NCBI RefSeq assembly: GCF_016097555.1
Contig: NC_054702.1
Coordinates: 102,802,017-102,866,016, forward strand
Origin: Gigantopelta aegis
Lineage: Eukaryota; Mollusca; Gastropoda; Neomphalida; Peltospiridae
DNA: 64,000 bases
Reading direction: 5' to 3'
Part shown: piece by piece, positions 19,722-30,149 of the stretch
Layout of the letters: every line of letters begins with the position of its first letter
Numbering within the stretch: the first letter of the stretch is position 1
Position numbers and translations under genes: made by a program
Notes under the pieces: generated by a model
Database searches by the model: none
Seen by the model: only the letters and a program-made list of their open reading frames with translations
What the model was told of the DNA's origin: nothing

Positions 19722-22700
19722 CCATATTCCAGGTTCTCGTATGCTTGGATATTTCCCATAGCGGGGAGCAGCAAGTTCTGCCAGTAGACACTTGATGTAG
19801 AAACTGTGATGTTTAGGCAACCTTCTGGTATCCAAAACGTGAGTACCTCGGAATATCCTCTCAATATGTAGTTGGTGAGGGGCTACTGTTCGAATGACAA
19901 AATCCAGCCAATCTTTCTGAAAAATATTCAGCTGACTCTGAATTTGCCAGTAATATTTATGTTTTATCTCCAGCCTCAGTTTTCCATTGTCTTTCATTAA
20001 ACAGAAATTCCTTTCCTTTTCCACAGCTTCCTCCAAAGTAATTGACTTCTTTTGCAACAAGTATTTCGCCTCCAATAATTCTTGATCACCGGTTGTCACA
20101 GAAGTCACCAAACCATCAGTACTTGCTGCTAGGTAGGAATGGATTGGATGAATACACAATCCTTGTATGTTCAATGGATCGCCGTCTTGAGCTATCTTCG
20201 AAGTATATTCTTTAATTGTTGCAGTCTCAGCAGACAACCCTGCGGACGTGTATCTGCTTCTTTCAAATGAACTATATAACAGCCTCATCATACGGATTTC
20301 TAGTGCATATGTCTCCAAAATTTGATGATGAAATACGCTTTTGTCTTTCATCCTTCCACATTTGACAATTTGATTGTGCTTTTGTCTCATCTTGCAAAAT
20401 TAGTTTTGCTGGGATACTGAGTTCAACCTCTTTTGCAATGTATGCATTCATCACCTCTTTCAATTTGGCTTTTGACATGTCAGGTACTGCATCCACAACA
20501 TCCGTTTCATATTCCAATTTCGCGGTCTGTGAAAAGCTCTCCTTGGCAGCTCCCAATCTCTTCCAACGTTTTACTTTGTTCACAGGCCGTGCAGATAATC
20601 GCGTGTTCAAAGCTATATTTTGGGCACGTTCATCATATACTGTCTCAAAAACAGAAGAAGGAGAAGTGTGCATCATTTTCTTCCAAACTAAAGGGGACCA
20701 TCCTACTCCCATATTTCATCTCAGGGCACCACCATAACATATGGCATGCCACGACCCTCTGTTACATCTGTTGTAGAATTTTCCACCATCAAACTTGGCC
20801 CTAATGTTCATCATGCCTCAGCTAAATTGGTAGTGAAATTACCCAATAGTCTGGAACATTTGGCGGCTACATGATTCATGATATCTGAAACATCTTTAAT
20901 CAGATCTGTCTCAACTGTGTAAATGCTACATGTCGCCACTTGAGACTGTTCTTGGCCCAATAAAGATGAACCATCTATCCAATATGAATACTGGTCATCT
21001 ACTAGTAGATTCAATGCATCATCTTCATCTGGAATAGTCTCCTCAATTTCCACATCATCAGATACTGGTGGTTTGGATTTATTACTAAATTCAGAACAGT
21101 TGTCATGATTTCCAAAAACATGATGTACTGCATTTCTCATATCATGTATCAGTTTTTTCACAGCTACATTTTTGTCATATTCCTCAGAACGCATGCGGAT
21201 TGCACACCAGACAGCTGATACCAGACAGATTCGTACGGCTTTGGTAAGCTTTCACCTTCCTTTGTAGTTGGGGTGAGCATCAACAAGCTTCTCAAGGTAT
21301 GGACGGAGGCACTTGCAGACATGATTGGAACATTCCATTTTCTTGACATGAGGTCCCCAAACCGGTACCATTTCCTGAATTCGAGCAAACACGGAACTGT
21401 CCCCATCACCTACAATCATCATGTATCGGACACCATGATCTATTTCAGCCCCACAGAACCCCTCTACGATGATATCCGATTCCATAGCCTGAGATGTTCC
21501 CAGATCTTGAAACACATGTGTTGTTGTGCCTTCCTTTTATGTGAAGATGCTATGTCACATATATATCATGTCTTATTTCTTACACCAATATACAAGATTT
21601 TCCTGGTAACTTGGCCAATGATGATGGCAACTCCTCCAGAAGCATTGTAGCTGTGTTTGTGGCTTCTTTTGCTCCATCCTCCATCACATACAACTGTGAT
21701 AGATGGAACACCTTGGAAAAAATCATTCCTGTCGGCCAATCTCTTTTCTTCGGCTCCAGCTCCAGCCATTTCTTCTTTTAACACATTACACCACCACTGG
21801 CCAATGTCGTGTTCAATGGATGTAAAGGTGGGCTGGGACATGTACGGAATTCCCGTAGTTCCTAGATATTATGTTAGTTTTGACAAACCACCTCCCGTTA
21901 CCATTGTTCCCTACACAGCACGCACATTTATGTCAAACCTTTGGTGAGGAGCAGATGTTTTTTTTTTATCTTTGGAGATGTTTGCAGAGAAAATATTTTG
22001 CAACATCCTTGACACTCCATATATATAATACTCGCCAAGTCTTGTCTCTGTGGTTGGTCTTCCCAATATTGCACACAGTCTAGCTTGCTCACATAGCGCA
22101 GTGTGTAACGTCACTTCACAAACATGGTTTTACAGCTGAAGTAAATTTATAATCCGGTATCCATCAGGAGCTGGTTTGTTAATTTTCTTAAATGACAATT
22201 TAAGACAGTCTGGAATTTCTTTTACAGTGAAGAAGGTGTTATTTCTCCGAGTAGGAAATAACAAGTCTACTTTTATTTTTAATTTTAACTGTTTCCTTTT
22301 GTGTTTGTAACTCCAAGATTGTTTGCCTGGCGGTCTGTTGAAAAATGTAACTGTCACGGGGATCCTACAATACCGGTAACTGAATGAAACACGATTATCC
22401 AAATATCTCTCCTAACTGTATATCTAGTAGATCTCTCTGTAACGGGCAGTTCAAAAACCCGCGTGGCTCGTCCAGGTATGATCAGAGATAAGATCTTGTA
22501 TAAAGTATATATTATTATAGCACGTTTAGTTCACTAGAAAACACAACAAAACACAATACACTTTGGAATCTGTATTAATACTACGCTGACAAATGTACTG
22601 CCGCAGTAGTTAATTAACAACAACAAATAATAACAACCCAGAACTGATCACTTAATTAGTTAATCGCTAGGTGTCTAGTTTACACAATATTGTAATCACT

Positions 22701-23535
22701 TCACCGTGACACAACACCCACACGTGTGATAATTGAGAAACGCTGCCAGGGGAACTTAATTAATAAAGGAATTACAACTCTATTCCTAACTGGTTAATTT
22801 TTAATTAACCCTTAACTACTCATTCAGTAACCTTGTAATACAGACTTAATACGGGTACCTATCACAATAAAGACAATAACCTACAGTTTACCTAGGTCCT
22901 CTAGGATGACTGGTTAAGCTTTATATATATAGAACAGTGAGCCTACAGTTTACTGCTTCAGATGACCGGCAGCACCGTCTAAATAATATTGGTATAATAC
23001 AGTATTAAAATATTTAAAGTGACATCAATCACATCAAGGTTATACAACAGAGCAGAAAATATATAATTACCAAGTCCAAACGGACGCGCTCCCTGGAAGC
23101 CTTCCAATATGTTTCTCCCCGATATCTATAAAACCCTAGCTATTTATCATAAAAGCCGAAAATCGCCTGGGGGTACATCGCGGCACCGAATACCTATAAG
23201 TGATATTTCCACAGCGACCAAGACGGGAATTTTTCTTAGATGGCCAGACTTGATGACGCCTAGTCGCCAAAATCACGGTCGTGAAAACCGCACTCGCGGA
23301 GGTATTACGTAACTACTGGCCACATGGCCTCCGCACCTGGGCTGGGTGTGTATTAGAGGGTACAGCTCGACCACTGTCGCGCAGAGGTATTACGTAACAA
23401 AGTGCCCACCTGGGCTTAAGTGCATATTGGAACTGCACACGTCCCTCTAATACAATTAATATCGCCACAGGCGAAAACAAAATTAAGAGCATGTCCCGTC
23501 ACAGTAACCCTACGTCTTGCTCGCTTGACTGCCAT
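19680..23535 (-). pseudogene. Mutator-like transposase fused to YqaJ-type nuclease, broken
   Basis: On the minus strand, from ATG at 23535 (MAVKRARR), the order is: basic N-terminus (split by the LTR at 22352-23503); a GYRIINLLQL segment; MSQPTFTSIEHDIGQWW (about 21840); TVVCDGGWSKRSHKHSYNAS (about 21680, probable first catalytic Asp); MESDIIVEGF and VGDGDSSVFARI (about 21490-21400, second Asp region); a Cys/His stretch KKMECSNHVCKC; then a linker to KRISSSNFGDI. A YqaJ-type exonuclease domain (20390-19700) follows, with HSYLAASTDGL, ELLEAKY (E-x-K) and KYYWQIQSQLNI. Broken frames: stops near 22132, 21910, 21868 and 21565, and shifts near 21500, 21200, 20800 and 20300. The transposase/YqaJ pairing is known from invertebrate multicopy proteins (recall). 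It is a dead copy. Confidence 0.72.
22352..23503 (-). mobile_element. Solo LTR with 5-bp target duplication GTAAC
   Basis: On the minus strand it starts TGTGACGGGACATGCTC and ends CCCGTGACA. GTAAC flanks both sides (22347-22351 and 23504-23508). Length is 1152 bp. A second member of the family is at 51029-52330. The 5-bp duplication fits Ty3 or BEL-type integration. It interrupts the 5' codons of the Mutator-like pseudogene between an Arg-rich start and the next conserved block. Confidence 0.92.
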
Positions 23536-25035
23536 AATGAACTGTGCAGCATATCTTCAAGCACATGGTTAGACTTTTATTTTTGTATCATGTGACCAAA
23601 AATTGGTATATAAATATACACAGGTTGATTACAATGCAAACATGATGTAGCGCTAACCATGATTACCTTTAACTACAGATTTTTCATCCAATAGAAAAAC
23701 AGGTATGGGTTTTCAAATTTGGCTATTGTGGACTACCATACAATAGTGTCCAATAACTTACAGTCTTGTCATTCATAACAACTATAATATGAGAAAATAC
23801 ATATTTTTTAAATAGGTATCACTAAAATGTTTTTAAAACACCTTAATTAATATTTTAACTATTGAATAAAAATAACAAGTGTTATTAACTTTATAAACCT
23901 TTATCTAAAAATCATGCTTCACAACGAACATTGACAACACACGTGATTTTGGGCATATGTCAAATCGTTATTTGAACATACTATTATGTTAAATAATGAC
24001 AATCGGGATATCGATCGCACGCCAGAATGGGACATCATCTTTGGAAGAATTGTTAGAATACATATTAATCAAAAATATTTAGTTTTATTGTAGTTTACTA
24101 CTTTATTTCATACTTACAAGAAAATCTCTATGAATAGTTAACCAAAACAGCCGAGGAACACCGGAACCGAAAGTTGTAGTGCAAACATATAGTTCTTTGT
24201 AAATCTATCCATCCATATGGTCACTGTGTGTGTTTAGTAATTTAGTAATATTTATTAGCGCCTTTAATTGGGTTATTGGAATTAATCAGTAAATGATGTC
24301 CATTTATAACAGTTATAAGTGGACTAAGAATACAACTATAAGGTGAAGGTCACATCGATGAATATCGAAGTAAACATTTTTTTAGCCTACTTCATCAATG
24401 AATTATTTGTAATCGTACAGTTAATTCTTTCGTCGCAGTTGTAGTATTTATTACTAATACATTCATAACATACATTTCATTGCAGAATGTAGCCTAGCAA
24501 TTGCCGATCGTGTGTTGTTGGTTTTTTTATTTGGTTACCCAGTAACCCACACATCCTAGGCAAGATGGCGGCCATATATAGCAGCATGGTGGTTTATATT
24601 TATAGCACATTGTGACTAAATGTATACCTTTATATAGGAAATAGGCTTCAGTTGATGTGTTACCAGTACTTATATATCAAATTTATTTTCATATGTAGAT
24701 TTATTTGTTCCATTATAGACATATCTGTTTTCTGTATGAGGGCATATTTACACTAATTTAGTTTTAATTTTTCATGTTTATTAAGTCATTTAAAACAATT
24801 TCATATGCATGTTATATGGTGTCTCTGTGTATAGGTTGTATCAAGGATACCCCCGTATCTAGGGTAACCATTCTTGAAAATGTACTTTTATTTTCAACTT
24901 CTCAACTCAAAATCACTATAATATGTTGGTCGCTTTACAGTGACCTTAATAGATGTAATCGTGCAGTAAATCTCGCATGGGAACTGCTGTGAATAAGTAC
25001 GCATGTGTCATAAGATGGCTCGCTTTATTTGGTTG
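23536..25035. other. 1.5-kb stretch without recognised repeat or gene
   Basis: AT-rich sequence. The only notable motif is AAGATGGCGGC at 24562. Short ORFs have no recognisable content. Confidence 0.4.
24562..24572 (+). promoter_or_regulatory. YY1-like motif
   Basis: AAGATGGCGGC matches the metazoan YY1 core, followed by CATATATAGC. No gene is evident downstream, so the site may be chance. Confidence 0.25.
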
Positions 25036-25226
25036 AACCGGCCTCGGTGGCGTCGTGGTTAGGCCATCGGTCTACAGGCTGGTAGGTACTGGGTTCGGAT
25101 CCTAGTCGAGGCATGGGTTTTTTAATCCAGATACCGACTCCAAACCCTGGGTGAGTGCTCCGCAAGGCTCAATGGGTAGGTGTAAACCACTTGCACCGAC
25201 CAGTGATCCATAACTGGTTCAACAAA
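25036..25226 (+). mobile_element. SINE type B, 5' half
   Basis: The head is CCGGCCTCGGTGGCGTCGTG with B box GGTTCGGATCC. It runs to AACTGGTTCAACAAAGGCC and is then replaced by element E sequence. Confidence 0.85.
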
Positions 25227-25416
25227 GGCCTGTATATTAAACGTGTTTCTGGTCGTTCTAGTATTTGTAATAGGTTAACTTTCATTTTTTTTTTTGTTTT
25301 TCGTACAAAATCCAATTTGGGCTTCTTCCAAATATTAAGACGACAGGAAACACACTGAATATACAGACACTGATATTCTAAACAATTTTTTAAATATTTA
25401 ATGCGTATTTTTAGAC
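25226..25416. mobile_element. Element E (copy 3), both ends missing
   Basis: It holds central sequence from CTGTATATTAAACGTG through GGGCTTCTTCC to ACTGATATTCTAAAC, with the palindromic centre mutated. Confidence 0.7.
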
Positions 25417-27034
25417 GTTAAAAGGACGTTCCCGAGTTTGCTGCAATTTTTAAGATGTTATCGACTATCAGAGACGTTTTAACGATTGTAATTACATATC
25501 ACATATATTTTTCTGCATAAAATATTAGTGGCTGTACATTAAACGTGTTTCTGATCCTTCTAATATTTGTACTAGGTTAAATTTCATTTTATTTCCCAAA
25601 AACTATTTTTTCGTACCTACGAAATTATTTGAAGACACAATCTAATTTGGGCTACTTACAAATATTGAGACGACCAGGGCCCCGTTTTACAAAGCGATCT
25701 TAGCTACTATCAACCTTAGTGACTTAAGGTTGATGTGACGCTACCGACCTTAACATTTACAACCGTTCGACGAAGTAACCTTAGTGCGATTGTAAACCCA
25801 AACTTACTACAGTAGCAATCTTAACTAAGGTTAAAATATTATAATCCATCCCATCCTCCTACAAAAATGTTTGTTTGTAAATAATTTCAGTTTTGCTTGA
25901 CGTAAGAAGAAAAGTAAAAGCGTTTTGGAAATCATATTTATTTTTTACTATTTTTGTGTCCAATTTTGAAAACAGTCGTCTCAGAAATAAATAACTTGTA
26001 GTTCTTCGCACCCTTGTTCGGCTTCATACACAATAAATATAACATATCCAACGGTATTTTTTTATATCATATATTTAACAAAATGTACTTTTTATATATT
26101 TCATCATTTCAAAACTTAAACTTAATATTTTGTTTAAAATTATGAAAAATGAAAACATACCGAAAGTAAACTGCGTTGTCTGCTCTCGGAATTATTTTGA
26201 CAGGGGTCAAGGTTAGTAGATTAGTTTTTATTTTAATGTGGCGTAGCATTGTAATAATATAGCTAATTTTGAATTTAAATGACGTCAGTATTTCAATGTT
26301 ACTTTCCATCTTCTTATAATTTAACAATAAACTCGGTGTATGACGTTTCCTTTTTCATACACAATAAATAACACTGGGAAAATCCCAATGCAAAATTTCT
26401 ATTGAAATTGTTTTGTTTGAACATTACTAATGCACGTGTTTTTTTAGAAGAAAAAAAAAATCCTGGAATTAAACAAATTGTACTATTTACGAAATGTGGA
26501 TCTGAAGTGAAATTACGGTAAGATATGTTATATTTATTGTGTACGAAGCCAAAACAAGGGTGCGAAGAGTGACTGTCGTCGACCTTATTGTTAACACATA
26601 GAATGCCGAGGTATCCGATACCTTCATATCAGTTCCTCGTCGTTGATTGTGTCGAACTTTATGCTTCTGTCGCAAAAAACACGTTCCATTCGTCTTTTTT
26701 CCTTCCTCAACGTTAATTTAAGATCGCGACCTTAGAGCTTACAATAGGTGCAGACCTATTGTAAATATTAATAGTAACTTAAGGTGATTGTAAGCTAAGG
26801 TCGTTTAGTAAAACGGACTGTCGATTGTAGGAAAAAGTTACGGTCGCTACCTTAGACACTTAAGGCGATAGTAGCGCTAAGATCGCTTCGTAAAACGGGG
26901 CCCTGAAACACATTGAAAATACAGACACCGATATTCTAAACAAGAAAATATATTTAATATGTAAGTTTAATTGTAGAAATATTTTATTGGTCGGAAACAT
27001 CTTACAATGCAGCAAACTCGGGAATGCCCCTTTA
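25417..27034. mobile_element. Element E (copy 4), split by element G
   Basis: The left end TTAAAAGGACGTTCCCGAG is at 25417 and the right end GCAAACTCGGGAATGCCCC-TTTAA is at about 27034. The halves join at GACGACCAG / GAAACACATTG after removal of 25679-26904. Confidence 0.82.
25679..26904. mobile_element. Inverted-repeat element G (CAGGGCCCCG ends), 1.2 kb
   Basis: The terminus GGGCCCCGTTTTACAAAGCG is mirrored by CGCTTCGTAAAACGGGGCCC. Subterminal regions are dense in ACCTTAG / CTAAGGT and GATCTTAGC motifs. A further inverted pair lies inside (CTTCGCACCCTTGTTCGGC at about 26000, inverted at about 26545-26570). No transposase is present. The CAGGG ends recall hAT-type elements, but no 8-bp duplication is visible. 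Confidence 0.75.
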
Positions 27035-27086
27035 ATAGATTTTATTGGTCGGAAACATCTTACAATGCAAGAAACTCAGGGCAGTC
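27035..27086. mobile_element. Element E right-end scrap
   Basis: It repeats ATTTTATTGGTCGGAAACAT and the GCAAGAAACTCAGGGC end just after copy 4. Confidence 0.55.
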
Positions 27087-27100
27087 TCTTTAAGGCGAAC

Positions 27101-27503
27101 CGGCCTCGGTGGCGTCGTGGTTAGGCCATCGGTCTACAGGCTGATAGGTACTGGGTTCGGATCCCAGTCGAGGCATGGGATTTTTAAATCAGATACCGAC
27201 TCCAAACCCTGAGTGAGTGCTCCGCAAGGCTCAATGGGTAGGTGTAAACCACATGCACCGACCAGTGATCCATAACTGGTTCAACAAAGGCCATGGTTTG
27301 TGCTATCCTGTCTGTGGGAAGCGCAAATAAAGATCCCTTGCTGCCTGTCGTAAAAAGAGTAGCCTATGTGGCGACAGCGGGTTTCTTCTAAAAAAACAAA
27401 AACAGTGTCAGAATGACCATATGTTTGACGTCCAATAGCCGATGATAAGATAAAAAAATCAATGTGCTCTAGTGGCGTCGTTAAATAAAACAAACTTCTT
27501 TCT
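27101..27503 (+). mobile_element. SINE type B, full length, 14-bp target duplication
   Basis: TCTTTAAGGCGAAC occurs at 27087-27100 and 27504-27517. The head is CGGCCTCGGTGGCGTCGTGG with GGTTCGGATCC. The body includes CAAGGCTCAATGGGTAGGTG, then a block shared with type A (AAAGATCCCTTGCTGC, GTGGCGACAGCGGGTTTC), and the tail is GTGGCGTCGTTAAATAAAAC plus (TTCT)n. It is the cleanest type B copy. Confidence 0.95.
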
Positions 27504-27517
27504 TCTTTAAGGCGAAC

Positions 27518-28448
27518 TGTGATAGACGGTCGTGCGTGTGTAAATAAACCAGCGGGAAACAAAAGGACTTTGAAGACAGGAATGGAGGGGTATGTTTGTT
27601 TTCTTAAATTTTAAATTTGTTTTGTGCATTTTAATTTGGACGATCTGGAAGATTTAAATTTTAACTACAAGAGGAGAAATGTTTGTTTGGAGAGACAGTT
27701 ACAATTATGCTACTGATTCCTGCGAACACGCCTTAGAACATGTAGTGTTGTATAATACAGGTATATGACAACTGGACATGTGTACCAGAAGGAAAATTTT
27801 CTACATTCCCCCAATATGTATACCTAAAAATGTTTTTATAAAGACTTTAGTGAAGTGTTGAAGAATTTTAAAGACAATGTGTTACAACCGAACACGGAAA
27901 GTGTTGGTAACAGTCGTGCGCTCCTCCGAATGAACACGTGGTCATCAAATGTAAGAGTAACAATGGACATACCTTCCGGATTTCAATTAAGTTATGATAA
28001 TAAAAGTACATTGTATTATTCATCATTTTTGTTTGCCAATTGGGCAAGAGTTTGACCCGTAGCCCTCTTTCAGTGGTTAGGGTTAGGGTTGGTCTTTAAA
28101 GCCTTTGATATAGAGGAGTACGGGTCAAACTCTTTCTAAATGTATTACTATCGCTAGTAACAGGTTTATAAGTCTTAAATTACATGTTTGCTCGATGATG
28201 CAGATGTTTGGCCTCGTGAGCTAAAGCATTGTACTTGTTTACACAGAATACTTTCTATCAGTACTGGTTCGAATCCCTGATCTGAATGCATAAAAAGTCC
28301 AAACTGCACGGTTTCGCAGGTGTTGGTTCCTGAAAAAATAATCTACACCTAGAAAAATAGTGTACGCCACAGGTATGGATTAACACAGAAGAAACTACAA
28401 GCATGCATTGTAATAACTTTGATTTGCAAGGTTTTGCCTTCATTACCC
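27518..28448. other. Unassigned stretch with a hairpin
   Basis: Short ORFs (such as 27855-28055) have no recognisable content. See the inverted repeat at 28044-28133. Confidence 0.35.
28044..28133. repeat. Hairpin with 16-bp arms and TTAGGG-like loop
   Basis: AAGAGTTTGACCCGTA on the left is mirrored by TACGGGTCAAACTCTT. The loop holds GGTTAGGGTTAGGGTTGG, two telomere-like hexamers. Confidence 0.7.
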
Positions 28449-28839
28449 TTAAAGGGACATTCCTGAGTTTGCTGCAAGTTTTAAGATGTTATCGACTAAC
28501 AGAGATGTTTTAATGACTGTAATTACATATCAGATATATTTTTCTGCATAAAATATTTGTGGCTGTATATTAAACGTGTTTCTGATTGTTCTAATATTTG
28601 TACTAGTTTAAATTTCATTTTATTTCCTAAAAAAGATTTTTTCGTACGTAACGAAATTATTTGAAGACAAAATCCAGTTTGGGCTTCTTACAAATATTAA
28701 AACGACCAGAAACACATCGAATATATAGACACTGATATTCTAAACAAGAAAATATATTTAATATGTAAGGTTAACCGTAGAAATATTTTATTTTTTGGAA
28801 ACATCTTACAATGTAGCAAACTCGGGAATGTCCCTTTAA
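28449..28839. mobile_element. Element E (copy 6), complete, 391 bp
   Basis: TTAA at 28449-28452 and 28836-28839 encloses AGGGACATTCCTGAGTTTGC and its inverted counterpart, with the central palindrome around CGTACGTAACG. Confidence 0.93.
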
Positions 28840-29404
28840 TTGACAATTGGCTTGGCAACCTATAGGTTTCGACACATTTATCAAGTTTACAATTCCCACA
28901 GGTATTACTATAAAATCCTTTCTCGGACACACGGATAAGCTTTTAATCATCCACTGTTCTTTCGCCGATTCTTGTACATGTATGTGTGTTTTATATTTGA
29001 ATAACTCCATTGATACAAATGTATGTGATGTAGCTTTCGTTTAATGAGATTTTGTGCAGAACGATACCGTTCTAGACTTTATTTCCATGCCTGTGTAAAG
29101 CTTTAGCGGTACTCTCAGAATGTTTGTTCAAATTATTTTTAACGAAACCTTTTCTTTTTAAAACCAGGATATAAACAGTATACTTATCAGCCAGATGGCA
29201 TATGTCATGCTACATGTCATGGACGTCGTTCTACGTTACCTGTCATTCCTTTTGACAACATATTTGTGATTTAGTTTGATTAGCTGAGAAATGGAGGAAG
29301 AAACACTTGTGACGAGTTGGTGTATTTTATGAGGACATAGTAAGTGATCATTTACAAACAATAAAACAATTACATTCACAGTTGTACAGTACAGTTGGAG
29401 ATAA
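28840..29404. other. Spacer
   Basis: No gene or repeat is recognised. Confidence 0.3.
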
Positions 29405-29550
29405 TAATTAAAGTTGACTGCAGACTCGGTGCACACCTCTATAAACTCAGTGGTAACAACACCTCAATGCCACTGTAACACTGAACCCCAAACTCCAGAG
29501 CATGTACTGCACAGATTTGAGATGGACAGCATTTTATCTGAACATCGTGT
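29405..29550 (+). pseudogene. LINE ORF2 C-terminal scrap with zinc-finger-like motif
   Basis: Reading RLGAHLYKLSGN and then, one frame over, CHCNTEPQTPEHVLH resembles the terminal Cys/His segment of Jockey/I-like ORF2 proteins (C-x-C ... TPEHVL). It is too short to classify further. Confidence 0.5.
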
Positions 29551-29935
29551 TTAAGTTCTTAAAACTAGAGTTGATGGTTCCAATAAATTCAATGCAGATA
29601 CAATTTGTCGAGTTAATTGATGAAGCAGACGTTTTAAGTAACAAGTGTGGGCGCATTATGCATAGACATAACATTTTTTTTTCCTTCACATTCTTTTGTA
29701 TATAATACATTTCCTTACACTGGTTATCCTTGAATGTATACATGTAGTTTATATTTACAGCTATGTAATATAGGTCGCCAAGTATATTGTATGAATATAG
29801 AAGAGGGCCTCGTAAGTTGTCAAACTTGTGCCCAATTCTTTTGTTCTTTGTACAATAAAATATGTTTCCAGTCAATCTTTGTAGCAAGTTCCATCTGAAG
29901 AACAGCAATGTAGGTGTCGGACATTGCACATGCTC
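29551..29935. other. Spacer
   Basis: No feature is seen. Confidence 0.3.
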
Positions 29936-29984
29936 TGGCAAATGCGTCGTTAAATAAAACATTTCCTTCCTTCCTTCCTTCTGA
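29936..29984 (+). mobile_element. SINE type A 3' tail
   Basis: AATGCGTCGTTAAATAAAAC followed by ATTTCC(TTCC)n. Confidence 0.75.
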
Positions 29985-30149
29985 TGGCACAGATCGAGAT
30001 AAAAGTAACTTTATGGGACATCAGGTAACAACAATGGCAAGTGGCATACTTCGCCTAGGGTTTGTTGGTGTCCAAACTGAAATGCTGAAACGCTGCTGGG
30101 TGTCGCAGTCAACCTCAGAGAGCCGGGTTATGTGTATTATAATGAGAAT

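Noticed and set aside
20433..20804. 123-codon plus-strand ORF
   Set aside because: It is antisense to the YqaJ/Mutator pseudogene, whose motifs lie on the minus strand.
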